From: Durusdinium trenchii
Lineage: Eukaryota > Sar > Dinophyceae > Suessiales > Symbiodiniaceae
Direction: 5' to 3'
Assembly: GCA_963970005.1 (NCBI GenBank)
Contig: CAXAMN010001336.1
Coordinates: forward strand, 1,559,722 to 1,623,721
DNA length: 64,000 nucleotides
The notes beneath the pieces are model-generated. The model was not told the origin of the DNA and did no database searches. It saw only the letters and a list, made by a program, of their open reading frames with translations. This document shows, piece by piece, positions 43,735-56,303 of the stretch. Every line of letters begins with the position of its first letter. Position 1 is the stretch's first letter. The position numbers were made by a program, and so were the translations under genes.

Positions 43735-43828
43735 AGCGTTTTTGGGGCAGCGGACGTCGGCCCAGCGGGCCTTTTCCACAGAGGCCTTCGCAAGCGCTCC
43801 AAGGCCCTACGCTCCAAGTGAAGGAGTC
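43735..43828 (-). CDS. Thrombospondin type 1 repeat exon
   Basis: After a TTGCAG acceptor the minus frame reads DSFTWSVGPWSACEGLCGKG then GRRPLPQKR. W-x(n)-GPWS-x-C-x-x-x-C-G-x-G with a following basic strand is the start of a TSP1 domain, an adhesion module stabilised by disulphides. Only the N-terminal half is in this exon. Confidence 0.65.
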
Positions 43829-44962
43829 CTGCAACTGGTTGACCCTCCGAGGTGGTTCAACGCCCCGGGAAGGCAGGGGAGCAAATGGGGGAAGAAATAG
43901 AACTTCCCACCCCAAGCCATATATGCATCTTGGAACCATCATCCAAGCATATAGCCAAATCATACCTATAATGTTATAGCCTATAGCCTCCATTAGCCTC
44001 GTATAGCATGGCAGCCCAGATAGTAAAGGACCTGCATCCGAGAATTCCGAGCAGCTGGCGATGTTCTTGAGATCCGGCCACCAAACCATCGGACTGGACA
44101 CCAAACCTTCGGGAAGAGTCACCAAACCAAATCTTTCAGGCAAGGCCCCCCCGAATTTGGGCAGCCAAGGACTATTGAGGAAGGGCTGTGAGTCTGTGAG
44201 TGACGTTTTCTGCATGGTTTTGGGCCGTTGACGCCTCAAAGATGGCCCACTCATTCAACGGTTGAACTCGTCTTCTCCGTTCAACGCCCGGCTATGCACC
44301 GGTACTACCACCGGTCCTTGGGGCAAGGCTCCAAGTTTTGGCATCTCTCTTCCGTCATCGGTGCTGTGCCCAGGCAGCCCGCACCACGATGCCTCGGAGA
44401 AAAGATGACCTGACCCTTCACCAGAGAGCGCTTTGCTGCCAAAAGATCGGTGATCCAAAAAACAGCTCTCCCTTCATCTCCCTTCTGACGAGTGATTTTA
44501 TAAGCATTGAAAATGGAAGATCATGGAAGAACACGTCATCTGTCGAGCCTTCAAAACGTACAGCCGAAGAAAGAAGAACTCTGAGATGCCTTTGGTCCTA
44601 ACTTGGGCACAAAATGACCTGGGTCAAGTTGCCACAACCCGCTGGGCATGCTGCGGCAAGCCACCTGACAAGCGAGTGAAATCAAGAGATATCACGAGAT
44701 GAGCGCGGGGCTTGCGCTCCGGGATCTTTCTTTCAGTTCTGGTTCTCAATGCAACGAAGACCTGCACCAACCGTTTAAGGGAACCTCCATGCATCTCGCG
44801 ATGCATCTCACAAAAGATCGGAACTTTCGGGAACCCTAGACAGCGAACCGAAACGCTGGTTAAAGAAGATGATGCCAATCACTCAAAATAAACACATTAT
44901 AGGCTATAACCTTTGGTTGGAGGCCATCGCATGCCATCGGTTGGAGGCCATCACAGGCGATC

Positions 44963-45090
44963 CTTTGCAACGTTCGCCACCTCGGTCCTTCCCTTTCGCC
45001 TCCCGATGGCGGAAGACGAAGTCTTTGCCGCGGCAGGTGCCATTGCATTCGCCCCAGGGTCCAGCGTACCAGTCGAAGGTCGCATCGACC
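44963..45090 (-). CDS. Thrombospondin type 1 repeat exon
   Basis: Minus frame reads ATFDWYAGPWGECNGTCRGK then FVFRHREAKGKDRGGERC. GPWGECNGTC is the TSP1 start, the R-x-R strand follows, and the C-terminal Cys is present. The exon ends at AAG/GATCGC, a likely GA-type donor. It precedes the 43.8-kb TSP1 exon on the same strand, so tandem TSP1 repeats are likely. Confidence 0.7.
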
Positions 45091-45619
45091 GCATAAAGCC
45101 GTGAGTCGGCCACTCCTGTAGGGAAGACTTGTGCTTCTCTTCATTCTTTTCAAATGCCGAGTGCAGGGGTGACCCATTCAGGAAAACCTGCCCAATTCGT
45201 TGAGGCCTCCCAATGTAACGAGGTGAAAAGGTGACTGTGGGTGACCGTGGTAGTTTCAACCCTGCCCCTAAAATGTTAGCATGATGTTCAGTTGGGATCA
45301 TCATTCCTCAAGACAAACAAAAAAACAGATCATTCCTCACGACACCAAACTTGGACTTGGGCCCCCTGCTTCAGCACCCATGAATTACCCCAACTGGCCA
45401 TGTTTGACCCTGTCTGCGTGCCTGAGTCTCTGCCAGCACTCAACAGAAGGCTCACGTTGCTGCTGGAGACTGCCCAGGCACCGGTGCGTGCGGGCCGAAG
45501 CGTTTGAACATATGTGAGCTGTCGAAGAACTGGACGCCAGGTGAAGATTAAAGCGTCCTCTTCCAAGCCTCGGTCGACGTTGGGAAAGAAGAGGTTTTCA
45601 CGGCACGGAACTAATTATA

Positions 45620-46290
45620 TCATTATTCTTTTAAGAAGATCAGTGATGGAAATTGATGGAAAACAAGAACGACTGAGGCAATTGTTCAGGAGACTAAAAG
45701 GCGTTGTCACCAGGAATTGCTCTGAAATCGCCCAGGCGAAGGTCACCGTGATGCTTCGGATCGGCTGGGCGGTCCTGCCGGTCACTGGCATCAGCTGTGG
45801 CGGGTCGTCGCTGAGCTCTAAGATAGAGAGGCTGGGTGGTGATCTGAAGGCCACAGCCAAGAAGGGAAAATCATGAGGGCACCCACAAGAACGACCGCAA
45901 GCTCGTCGAATGTCTTCAGCACTGCAAGAGGCGGAGCTCAACTGAGAGCAGGATTGTCCTAATGGATTGAGTGAAGGGCAGATTCAACTTGATAAGGTTA
46001 ACCCTGAACGTCGACATCATCTCTGACATATCAAAAGATGAGATATATCGTCCATCATCAACTTCAAGCAGCGCTGATCTTTGGTCTTTATGGGGGAAAG
46101 CACGTTTGACTGAAATCTCTCTGTTTTCACCGTCTGGGGGAACCCTGGGCCAACTGTCCAGGCGTGTCCCAAGGCTCCACTGACATCCAGGAAGCCCAAG
46201 TCGTCTTGACACCCAAGCCACACCAGGGCAGAGATTCCACCGAGAGAGACATTGAGTAGCAGCCAGAGCTCCGACTGCGTCCGGTTCATG
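45620..46290 (-). CDS. Two possible beta-rich exons upstream of the TSP1 repeats
   Basis: One frame at about 45680-45880 reads FLAVAFRSPPSLSILELSDD then RSITVTFAWAISEQFL; another at about 46100-46290 reads TQSELWLLLNVSLGGISALV then LGCQDDLGFLDVSGALG. Both have strand-like hydrophobic alternation expected for extracellular beta-sandwich modules. No family could be named. Confidence 0.4.
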
Positions 46291-46384
46291 GCGTAGAGTG
46301 AGGAGACGTCGCCTGGCGACGACAGCGGAGCCGGGAAGGTCCTTCGTTGATGATTGTGAGGTATTACTATCCTAATGATGAGGT

Positions 46385-46446
46385 TGCAGTGGATGGTGAA
46401 TGATGGATGATGGATGATGGTGATGATGGTGATGATGGTGATGATG
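46385..46446. repeat. ATG/GTG-rich tandem simple repeat
   Basis: Repeats of ATGGATG and GATGGTGAT units over about 60 bp in a spacer. No coding frame uses it. Confidence 0.8.
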
Positions 46447-47189
46447 CCTTTCCCAAAACTGGTGACTACTGTAACTAGTGATATAATCTTTTACCGACTC
46501 TTACTGGTCATGGGGCACATCTTCCTGTAGATTGAATCATAGGCTCATAGGCTTGCAGCACAAATCAGCCAGTCCGGACACTTCAAACCTCCAATTGACA
46601 TGACTTCGCTACGCCGATTTGCTTCGCAACGTCAACCCACCTGGCGTCGTGGGGACTGGCAGACCGACCCCGGCCCGGCACGACCGACCTTCCTCGAAGG
46701 TCTACCGCTACAATGGGTGGAGCTCCTCGCTTTGGACCGAACCGGCGCTGCGCGGCGTGGCTCAACGCCGCTCGACGCCGGTCACACCGTCCGCCTCCAA
46801 CGGCCAGCACCATGACCTGCTCCCGCCAAACGAAGACTTCAAGGAGTGTGGCTCCATGCTCCAAGCGTTGAGACTCCTGAGTCTCACGAGACCGAGGATG
46901 GAATTTCAGTCCAGTAGCCCCATTCAGGCCTACCAAAGCGGAAAAACACCAGTAACTTTGAGAAACACATGTGAGGCGTTCACTGTATACAATGACGCCA
47001 GAGAAAAGTGGATCCAGGATGGCCTTCACCCAGTACCAAGTTTTCTCTGCGCTACAGGGTTGTGAAACAAGGTAATCTTTGGAATTCTGTCACTTTCAGT
47101 ACTTAGTGGATGTCAGAAACCCCTCAAATATCTGATGTCTATTGAAAAAATAGGATGCACCATCTGTACCCAGATGATCGCCTCAAGTC

Positions 47190-47520
47190 AGTCTAGCATG
47201 CTGAGACAGCCTGCCTTCAACTTCTTACAAGATTCGCACAGCACCGGTCTTTCCGGAAAACGGGCAGACGCACCGCACCGGTCCGAGTAAATGGCATGTC
47301 GTCGCTCAACATGCCCTGGCACCGGTCCCAGGCGCCTCAAAGCGCATGCCATTCCAGAAATACATGGCTGGTAGCTCCAAAATCTCACTGCTGTTGGCCT
47401 TAGGGTCGGCCGACTGGCGCAAAGGACCTACAGAAAGCACCGGAAGGTCTCTCCGAGTTCTGGGGATCGGCGGACTCGCACGGAACCTTGCACCGGACCG
47501 GGCGGGCGCAGCGAGTGAGT
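47190..47520 (-). CDS. Two possible Cys-containing exons
   Basis: Frames at about 47210-47370 (YQPCISGMACALRRLG, then DRCGASARFPERPVLCESC) and 47420-47520 (RCARPVRCKVPCESAD) are open on the minus strand. The Cys pairs fit further extracellular modules of the protein with TSP1 repeats. The module type is not clear. Confidence 0.35.
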
Positions 47521-47629
47521 AGTCGAACAGGGGTTCCCGCAGTTGGTGGCCATCCCAGGATGGATGAATATTCCATCCATCCCAGGATACGACAGTGGGA
47601 TACAGGAACCTTCAACCTGAAACATCCTG

Positions 47630-47667
47630 TTTTTAAAAAAAGAGAGAGAGAGAGAAGAGAGAGAAAC
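47630..47667. repeat. Polypurine A/GA simple repeat
   Basis: A short A run followed by about 30 bp of GA dinucleotides. Confidence 0.85.
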
Positions 47668-48309
47668 CGTGGATATATTGAAGATCTCCACAGCTCTATT
47701 TAAGATCTCTTGATACGATCTCCACAGCTTCAGGATGTATCAACGTTATCTTGAAAAGATCTGAAATGTTGATACATCCAATTAAAGATCTCCACCAGCT
47801 CCACACCTCCTGCGTTTCTTCGCCAAGTAGCCTCGGTGTCGTTGCAGGGTGGCCCGGCCGCACCTTGTCCTGGCATCCCAGGGACCAACATGATCACCTG
47901 GCTGAACGCTGAAGGTCACCGCTTCATAACACAGGCACGATGATGCGGTGACATTCATGTAGTCTTCGGGTAAAACCGATCTGGTTTAGTAGCTAACCTT
48001 CCGGTCTTTATCACCTGGACCCTTACATCATCCCAATTCGTTCGCCCCGGACTCCATCGGTGACCGAAGAAACTCTCAGTTTTGGAATGTGAACCCAGCT
48101 AGAAGTGGGGAAAGCGCTGCTCATGCCATTCTGACAACATGTTCAAGCACCCTGAACATGTCTAACGAGAGTGGATCAGGAACTTGCTGGCATAATATTG
48201 AAGGCACATGGCTTTTAAATGGTTTTAACGGGTGTGGGATGAATTCCTCTAGACTGCTAGACCCCTTGGACTTGTTCCTTTTCGACCTCCCTTTGGCTTC
48301 TCCACCACC

Positions 48310-48985
48310 CAAAACCCCTCGCGACCTGGTTCCAGGGCGTGGCCAGCACTTGCAGCGGCCCCGGCAGCTCCGCGAAGGGCAAGCGCTGCACCTCCTCGCT
48401 CAGCAGCTCAGCGCTCGTCCAGCTGAGCCGCAGAAGCGGCGCGCAGGACGAGGCACCGGGCGCGGCGGGAGCGTCACCGCGGAGCCGGGTGGTGACGAGG
48501 TAGAGGGAAGAGTGGGACCAATAGGGCAGGGCCTCTAAGGCTTCCACTGAAGCATTCCTGAAGGTCTCTGAAGGAGCGGAAGCCAAGAGTCTTGGGAACT
48601 TGAGGGATCTTGACCCCTTGACCAATAAGTACTGCCGCTGCTCCAGTAGATTGTTTGGCTCAACAAAGGTCAAAGCAGAAGTCCGAACCTCCGAAACAAT
48701 ACATAAGAAAAGCTTAAAGCTATTAAAATTGCTGCATGAGTCCATCCAATACTGCGAAGTCCAAGTGATTGAAATTCACTGCCCTGCCACTCCAGTAGAA
48801 ATGCTTCCATCTCCTTGACCTTTCGCTTCTCGACCTCCGCACTCACACGCAGAAAGACCCGAGTCCCGTCGCCGTCGCCCGTGTGGAAGGTCGCCCAGCG
48901 GTGGGCCCAATCGGCGGACACCTCCGAGATCTCCTGGCCCCGCGCGATGTTCGCGAAAGTGATTTCACCCACAGGTGCAGATATG
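48310..48985 (-). CDS. Two likely exons, unidentified extracellular segments
   Basis: The upstream exon (about 48985-48790) reads EITFANIARGQEISEVSADW then GDGTRVFLRVSAEVEKRKV. The downstream exon (about 48700-48320) reads EVRTSALTFVEPNNLLEQRQ, then SHSSLYLVTTRLRGDAPAAP and SCAPLLRLSWTSAELLSEEV, ending at a CAG/GTCGC donor-like site. Both have strong coding character. Signs of a repeated beta domain are suggestive only. Confidence 0.5.
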
Positions 48986-49334
48986 GCATCTGAAAGAAGT
49001 ATGGTTTCCTCCAAAAAAATGCCATCTCTACCTGAAAAGCTTAGGAAAACTGGGTCTGAGCGTTCATCTCAACAAGCCGCAACATAGGCCAAAACCAGCA
49101 AGCTTGCCATCTTGCCCTCACACCCATGAGAAAAGTCTCTAGTGTTTGGGAGGAGAACTGTAGATACTGGCCATGTCAGTCATGTTGATTCCTACTCCAC
49201 TACTTCTTGTAAGAATGTTCATGTGCAAAAAACAACTAGTATAATATAACTAGTGGCGTGCAAAAGAATAGCATCTTCACTCTGGCCAAATTGACCTGCA
49301 TTATCCTGCATCCATCCTGAAAGACCCCCTGTGT

Positions 49335-49500
49335 TTCATGTCATCCTTCCCGCACCCGACTGCTCCGAGCAACCCAGCCCCACCGCTGCGGACGAGCTGC
49401 CAGCCACAGCGGTTGACATTCGAAGTTGGAAGGCGACCAAGTGCCCGACAAGCTGCAGTTCAAGACCAGCTCCAGTGGTGAGACCTGGATGCTCCAAATC
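49335..49500 (-). CDS. Possible exon
   Basis: Minus frame reads LTTGAGLELQLVGHLVAFQL then RMSTAVAGSSSAAVGLGC. The composition is coding-like. The MITE-like element at 49562-49672 lies immediately upstream. Confidence 0.35.
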
Positions 49501-49561
49501 ACACGGATCGTTGGATCTCCAGAACCTCCGAGTTGCCCAAGGAAGAATACAGAATACCGAA

Positions 49562-49672
49562 TACCCTCCCTCCAACAAGCATGGTTGCGTGGACTTCAGC
49601 CCCATGTTTGGAGGAGAAAAGGGTTCTCATTCGGCGGTCATTTTCCACGAAACCATGTTTGTTGGGAGGGCA
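49562..49672. mobile_element. MITE-like inverted-repeat element, copy 1
   Basis: The left end reads TACCCTCCCTCCAACAAGCA followed by TGG. The reverse complement of the right end reads TGCCCTCCCAACAAACATGG. The ends pair as imperfect inverted repeats around a short core with no ORF. The same ends occur at 60622-60725. Confidence 0.6.
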
Positions 49673-50099
49673 ATTACCAACATCCTTGGCCTGTAACTCT
49701 TGGATTTCTTGGGCCATGCCCAGCAACCTCCAATCCCACTGAGTTCCACCTTTTGCTCCCAAGTGGCAGGGCCGTTACTCGCCTCCGGCTCGGCCCAGCG
49801 GGGCCGATAGCCTCGGGACGATGACCGTGGGAAGCCGGGATTCTCATGCTTCCCAAGGAGAATGGAGCTGGTCCCACTGGACAGATCGGACATCATCGGA
49901 AACATCGGCCGTTTTTGTTGAAAGGGCTGCGCTTTTCAGAAAGTTGGCCACTAAAGGTTTGCTGAGGTAAGATGGTTTACCATGCGATAGCACCTGCCTC
50001 ACGCGAAAATATACTTAAAAATCATAATGTTATCAAGAAATCAGCAAGTATCATATCGTATGCAACGAAACTGCTTACGAAACTGGTCATCAACAAACT

Positions 50100-50260
50100 C
50101 TGCTTCGATGACAGACTTGTCCCCAAACCAACCCTGTTCTTCAGGAAGGGTTTCGAGCCCCCTATTCCGAACTCGAAGACCACCAACTCCAGAGCTACAC
50201 GCCTGGTTGGCAGCGTGCATGGCACTCCCGCAGGAGCTGCTGTGTGAGAAGCTCCTCGAG
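50100..50260 (-). CDS. Possible exon
   Basis: Minus frame reads SCGSAMHAANQACSSGVGGL then PEEQGWFGDKSVIEAEFVDD. It looks like coding sequence, but a second minus frame is also open and no family is recognised. Confidence 0.28.
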
Positions 50261-51049
50261 AGCGGACAAGCATGGGCTGGGGGTGTCTATATATAGTCTT
50301 CCGTTTTTCCTGGGATTCCAACCGCCATTGATTTATATTAAATGTAGATCATGATCCTAAGGAATTTACATGAATTCACACTACAACACAAGTACTTCCA
50401 GGGTTTTTGCAAGGGTCCTAGCTATCCCCATGGATAGATAAGCAAACGTTCTTGTACAAATGACAGAACAATCTTCTACCTTCAATGCAGCTGCGTCCAG
50501 AATCGATGTGACCAAGTCATCAGTGTCATTGTTGTTCCATTTTTGACCCTCAGAGTCATCCGTTTCTTTTTGTGTCTTTTTGTGTCTTTTTGTTCCATCT
50601 CTGGCACCCAGGGCACACTGTGGTTACCCTTCGCTCCTCACAAGGTGGTGATCCAGCCTCAGATGGGCAACAGTGGGGACGCGGCAAGCAGCTGAGGCTG
50701 CTTAGTGCTCAGTTCAGCAGGGACGTCCTGGAGGAAACTGGAGGACAATGGAGGAAACTTGCAGAGCAGTGTCGTGGAAGACAGTGTTTTAAATCAAATC
50801 CATAGCTTCATCCCGCTTCATTCTCCCGGCTCTTCAGATGTTCGAGATCCCCTCTCTGCGTGGTTGGAGAATGTCGGGATCCAACGAAGAAATCCAATGA
50901 AATTGCATTCTAAATTCTTGTTTCAAATATTTCTAATTAGCGAACCTTGTTACTTAGTAAGGCCAGGAGCCCCCCTTCGCTTTCGCGTCCCTATCTCCAC
51001 GCTCGCACCGGCACCCCGGACGGCTTCGGGTCGGGGGACGTAAGGCCCA

Positions 51050-51515
51050 CCCTCCGGCGGTGCACACGTGGGAATGCAGCTGAAGCGTGCTGGCTCGAAG
51101 GCCGAGTCGTTGCACCGCAAGGAGGGGACGTCGGACATCAGCTCCTGCTGAGGTGAGAGATGTGTCAAAGCAACTCCCAAAAAAACCGTGAGATATTGGG
51201 AGATATGCGTCAAACTTGAGCCCTCAAGTCCCAGGTCTTTCATGGTCTTTCCATCTCTTTCATCAGACTCCACGCAATTCAACTGCTTGCTCACCACTAC
51301 TGTCCACCCAAACCTCCAAGTCCCCAAAATACTCCATGCATCCCTTCCACCTCATTCCTGTGGATTCTGCTTTCTTCCCTGGCACTTGTTGCCACCCAAA
51401 GACTGCTCCTCTTCGCAAACTGGACTGCACGTGGCCCCGTGTAGGATCGAAGTGCCCTCTGCACAGCTCACTTCAGCCGCTTGGACCACACCATCCGGAT
51501 GCCTAAGATATAGCA
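51050..51515 (-). CDS. Sushi-like module split over two exons
   Basis: The upstream exon (about 51515-51415) reads EVSCAEGTSILHGATCSPVC. The downstream exon (about 51165-51050) reads LMSDVPSLRCNDSAFEPARF then SCIPTC. Placed end to end they form C-x-x-G-x(n)-G-x-x-C-x-x-x-C ... C-x(n)-F-x-P-x-x-F-x-C, the sushi-like module typical of dinoflagellate multidomain surface proteins. The exact splice points were not fixed. Confidence 0.6.
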
Positions 51516-51809
51516 AGAAGCAAACGGCTTAGGGAAAATGAAGGGAAAATCGACGAATCAAAACCAAAACAACAACTTCTTTTTCTTACCTCTGAAAACA
51601 AGAAAAACTTCTGAGTCTGTTCTCACGCTAAAGCCAAGAGCCAGAAAACGCCAGTTAAAACACAACAACAACATACCAGGGTCATCCAATGGGTGTCCAA
51701 TAGACTACCCCACCCTACGTAAACAGGTCTCCAGACAGGGCACCCGTTGGAAGTGCTAGGTATTTATAACATCGACCTCTGTTCCTTCTAAGTGACGTGG
51801 ATGGGTGAT

Positions 51810-51990
51810 ATCGCGGCAGGGCCAAGCAATGCGCCCGGCAGCCCTCGAAGGCAAAGGTGCCGCCCTCTGCCGCGCAGACCGCCGTGGCGTCCCCTGAGGC
51901 GTGCTCGGCACAGGCCACGGAGCAGCTGCTGAGGTCGCCAATGGCAGCACATGCAGTGAGGTTGAAGACCAGGGATTGAAGAGATAAAGA
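51810..51990 (-). CDS. Sushi-like module exon
   Basis: Minus frame reads LTACAAIGDLSSCSVACAEH, then GDATAVCAAEGGTFAFEGC. Spacing C-x(n)-C-x-x-x-C-x(n)-C-x(n)-F-x-F-x-G-C is that of the same module family as at 51.05-51.5 kb and 33.8 kb. Confidence 0.6.
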
Positions 51991-52904
51991 CATGGTGACT
52001 CCAGGTAAACCTCAGTTCTCAAAGTTTTGGACGAAAAAAGAACGTGTGCAAGAAGATCTGGGAAAACAATCGATGAATTTGTTCGATCGGGTTCGTGAAA
52101 AAACGCTAGATCATGCCAATCTCGAAAGAAACAGACTCCGAATCCGAAAGACACCAAGATTGGGGTCCTTTGGGCGATCAAGACTTTCGATCAGGCCTGT
52201 TGTCTTCTTCAGCCCGGCCTTCGCGACCAATGGTGCATCCAGGAATGGTATACTTAAAGACCTGAGTATGTCTTCTTGCAAAAATGCCAAAAGCTCACCA
52301 TGGGATGGGATGCATAAACCTTTTGTGGTCATGGCAGTCATACAAACATCTCAAGGAGCTGAAGCGCTGGGCATGAGGAGCTGAGACACAAAGTATCACA
52401 AACCACAACAAATGGAAGGACCCCCACACGATCCCAGAAGGTCACACAGGGCATGTCGGGTAGTTGGGGACATCAAGTACGGTAGAGGAGCCGAGCCACA
52501 GGCATGTGACAACGTGTGCGTGACATATGCCGGCTCCTCAAATGGTCTTGCTATCAGCACTACAACCTCTAAGCCTAGACAAAGTCTGCTACTGTTGTGA
52601 CTTTGCAGTAGTCCCTCTATGAAATGACCGGAGAAAAAAGAATGTAAAAAACCGTCGATAGCACCTGTGCCCACTATCACCCACTAAGGAGAGCTTCACC
52701 TCAATCAAGCTGCGAAGGAGCGGCAATTTCATATTGACCAATTGAGCATGAGGTGTAACAACATGATAAACGCATGGACAGTTGCTACATGAGAGAGAGT
52801 GACACAGAAACTCCACAATTCAACCTGGCCCGAAAAAAGAAATCACACAAATCATCACACATATATCAGATATCTAATTGAATCCTCTGGCCTTTCATCC
52901 TCTT

Positions 52905-53505
52905 TTATGTGCATTGCAAGGCGCATCTTCGCCCTCCCCAAACGCCCGCCCCACCGCGCCAGGCGACCATCCGCAAGGCCAGTCCCAGCGCCTGGCCTGG
53001 CCTTACCAAGCGCGGGACGATCTGCACGGCGCTGTAGACGCTGTGGGCGGCACTGGCGCTGTCCGGGTCCTTAGAAGGTGGAACAAACCCACGTCTTTGG
53101 TCTGAAAATATGAAAGGGAAAAAATAAAGGGAGAGATAAAGGGGAGTGAAGCATGATGAAGCGAGGTAAACCAAGGTTCACCCTGAGTCCATTATTTGGG
53201 GCGGGTCATGCGAGGTAAACCAAGCTCCCAAAGCAGTGTTGGCCGGAGGGAGCTTGAAAGACCAAAAGCAAAGCTGACCGGCGCAGCTAGGACCAGGTGA
53301 TGCTGATGTGCCACTTCCCGAATCTGGATCCACGATGATGTCCCAGGTTGAAGCGATTCCTCTGATCAAATTGGTTCGCGGTAGATCCGCCTCCAGATCC
53401 GTGCTATTTAAGACCGGTTGGGGATCGGGAAAATCCGCCACGGACTGTTTCACCAGCTGGGACTGAAGTAGTTCATGATCGCAAATGGCTGCAGGAGAAG
53501 CCAAA
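52905..53505 (-). CDS. Two likely exons, unidentified
   Basis: The upstream exon (about 53495-53215) reads LVKQSVADFPDPQPVLNSTD, then GIASTWDIIVDPDSGSGTSA. The downstream exon (about 53100-52910) reads VPPSKDPDSASAAHSVYSAV, then GQALGLALRMVAWRGGAGVW. They are coherent open minus frames with coding composition. No domain could be named. Confidence 0.4.
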
Positions 53506-53639
53506 TCTCAGGTAAAATTCAAGAAGTTCTAGGCCTGCAACGGAGTACAGTAACTATGCCTAACTATACTGTATAGCAGTTGTTCAGAGTGGTAGTAATA
53601 CTGAACCCGCAACCGACCAAATGAAGTGATCTCACCTGC

Positions 53640-55580
53640 AAACTGCCCCGTCTTTTGCCCACTTCAACCAACGGGAAGAAGCCACTTGATCTGCACACTG
53701 ACTCTGCGCGCTGCACGCGGCTGGTCGTACGGGGGACATCGATGGGACATCGATCTGCCCAGTGGCGGGGCCCGAGTCCAGGTGTCCCCAGGTGTTCACA
53801 AAGGGACTCCTCAGCCGAGTGCCTGGAGCGAGACTCGAAACGAGGTGTTCCAGCGAGGACTCGAGGGCTCTTCTTCGGCTGCCGTGAGTAGGATGAAGCG
53901 CAGCGCGGTCGTGCCACGAGGTGGACAACGATATCTTCGATCTTCTGAGAAGGATAAGAGTAAAGGATCCAATAGAAGGATATAGAAGGTTGGTTAAGAT
54001 TTGAGGTTGGATGTGGGCGTGATCAGAATCCATTCTCACCCTGGTGCCACACCACTTGCAGGTGCCACACAGTGGTCAGAAACCCGGTCTCCGGGTCCCA
54101 CCAAGTTCCCTAAAGCATCGACAGGACCGGTCGAAGACCACGTTGACCACGAGACGCAGACTCCCGAGGCACCTCCTGAAGTGCGTATCCAACAAATTAA
54201 GAACCGAGTTGCAAGTCGCTCCTTCAGCATCCCATGTTGCATGCAACAGGCCCCATGCAAGGTCCTTGGTATTTTGGGGGATCCTATGGTAGTCACCCAT
54301 ATCCTCAACCCCATGAGAAGTGAAAAAAGTGTACAGTGTAACCCCATGTCACCTGGAACCCCCCCCCCTGCCCACTCTCTGCCCCTCACGCCTGCTGGTA
54401 GGCGCGTCTCCTCAGAGGTCACCTCGCCCTCCAAGAAGACGAAGTCCTCACACCATCTGTCCACGTGGGTCAATCGGCCATGTGCGATGCAGCCGCTCAT
54501 CTTTAGTATTTAGGCAAAACCCCTTTGAACCCATCCAAACATCGCATGTTGATCTCCAAACAGGGAGGTTCATCTTTGGCTCAAAACCCGATTTGGTGCC
54601 CTGTCTGAAACGAGGCAACATCGGGTCCAAACTTCCCAGCCTCGTTTCAGACCCAGCTCCGATCCCGTGGACCTCCGCGGACCGGCGGACCGGAGGACGC
54701 CGACCGCCGCGCTTAGCTCCTCTGGAAAGGTTGAGAACTCCTCGAGAACGCTCAGCCCGCCTTCGAAAGTCCATGTTGCAGCGATCTCCTGGAACCGCAC
54801 GGCACCGTCTCAAAACCTCCAACCCATCCATACACCAGCACCGGTTATACCAACAGGTGTTGGTGATGTAGGAATAGGAGGTGCTGGTGTAGGACTATGT
54901 TAAACCAACAGGAGTCCCATTCCAAACAAACACTCGTCCCGGGGTGCTTTCTGGGAAGTCCATCAGTCTCGCCAAAGGAACCGACGAGAGAACAGCCGCG
55001 GTTGGTCTGGCATCCGTGCTCCTCGAAGGCGAGGGCTAAGCGACGACCTTGGATCGCTTCAAAGGCCACCACCACGGCTGAGAGGGCGTCAATGGTCGCG
55101 ATGTCTGGGGACACCTCCACGGTCATCAAGGGGCTGTAGCAAGTGCTACAGCCGGTTCCACCGGAAGATGCGGAGCTGCAATGCTCTTCGGCAGGGTAGT
55201 CTAGTGCACTTGGAAAGGTCTCAGACCAAAGTGTGACAGCACCTTTCAACAGGGGTGCATCTGTCTTTCCTATCTGTCGCAACACAGTGCAGCGTTCTTC
55301 TGGGTGCCATGTACTACCTTACGCAACACTTTCCCCCAACCCTGCCTTTCAAAGCTTCGAAAGGTGTCTCCGGATGATATGTATCGGTGAAGAGGCCCGC
55401 TGGTTGAGCGCACCGGAAAAGACGGCAAGTGAATGAGCTCGGGAACAGCTGGCCATTGTGACAAAGCAGCGGGCTGCTGTCCACCGGGAGACTTCCATTG
55501 GAACAAACCGGAGTACAGCGTCCGCCGTGTGGCAATGACATGCCTCGCGAGGAGTTTCTGGAATTCTGGAGGTGAAAAAG
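53640..55580 (-). CDS. Cluster of likely exons, unidentified
   Basis: Open minus-strand segments with coding texture, in transcript order: about 55560-55330 (LLARHVIATRRTLYSGLFQW), about 55240-54900 (STCYSPLMTVEVSPDIATID, then FEEHGCQTNRGCSLVG), about 54800-54660 (IAATWTFEGGLSVLEEFSTF), about 54500-54370 (RLTHVDRWCEDFVFLEGEVT) and about 53800-53640 (GQIDVPSMSPVRPAACSAQS). They share strand and spacing with the modular gene to the left. The 54.9-55.2 kb segment, with paired Cys, looks extracellular. Joins and domain names were not established. Confidence 0.42.
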
Positions 55581-55654
55581 AACTGTGGACAAAACGGAGG
55601 TGAAGTGCCGGAAACTTGGGACCCCAAAAAAAAACGCTTCTCAGCTTCTCAAAT

Positions 55655-55702
55655 ATATATATATATATATACAACACGCATATAAATATATATATATATA
55701 TA
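55655..55702. repeat. Paired TA microsatellites
   Basis: Two runs of alternating TA separated by about 12 bp (CAACACGCATAT). Confidence 0.85.
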
Positions 55703-56303
55703 TCAAAGGATCAAATATGAAATGAAAAACACATGGGTCCTTCCTTCCGTGGCCTTTTTCATGTGTTTTCCCCTGGGTGTTTTTGTTAAGCGCCCTAAAG
55801 GGCGGTCGGTGGATTCTCGGAAAAATGGGATTCTCCACGAATCGAAGATAGGAACCGGTGTGAAGCTTTTTTGAGGTTTGAGTTGATCACACAGGTTGCT
55901 TTGGTGATGTTTGGTGATCTTTGGTGATGTTTGAAGGTGATGATCAGGTATACATGAGAAGACACAACCAATCAAGCCCGGACAAAAAAAGCTTCGCTTT
56001 GCGCTCTCTGCTGCTATCTGCTGTTATCGACAGTCGATGAGCCAAGCTACCTTCAGCACAAGGAATGTCAGCTGCATCCGAGATCTCTGCTGGTGCTATA
56101 CAGTCTGGTACACAAGTGATTGTACCTCACATCACCCGTCTGACTGGTGGGCCCACAGTGGTCCAGACTTCAACATGCCCTATCACTTCGCATGTGGGTA
56201 AAGGAAGCCGGTCTTCTACAGGGCCAGGCAGGGGTCACTGTCCTCTTCCATTCTTCACATGTCATGAAGGACATACACCGACATACAACGACATCCCAGG
56301 CCC

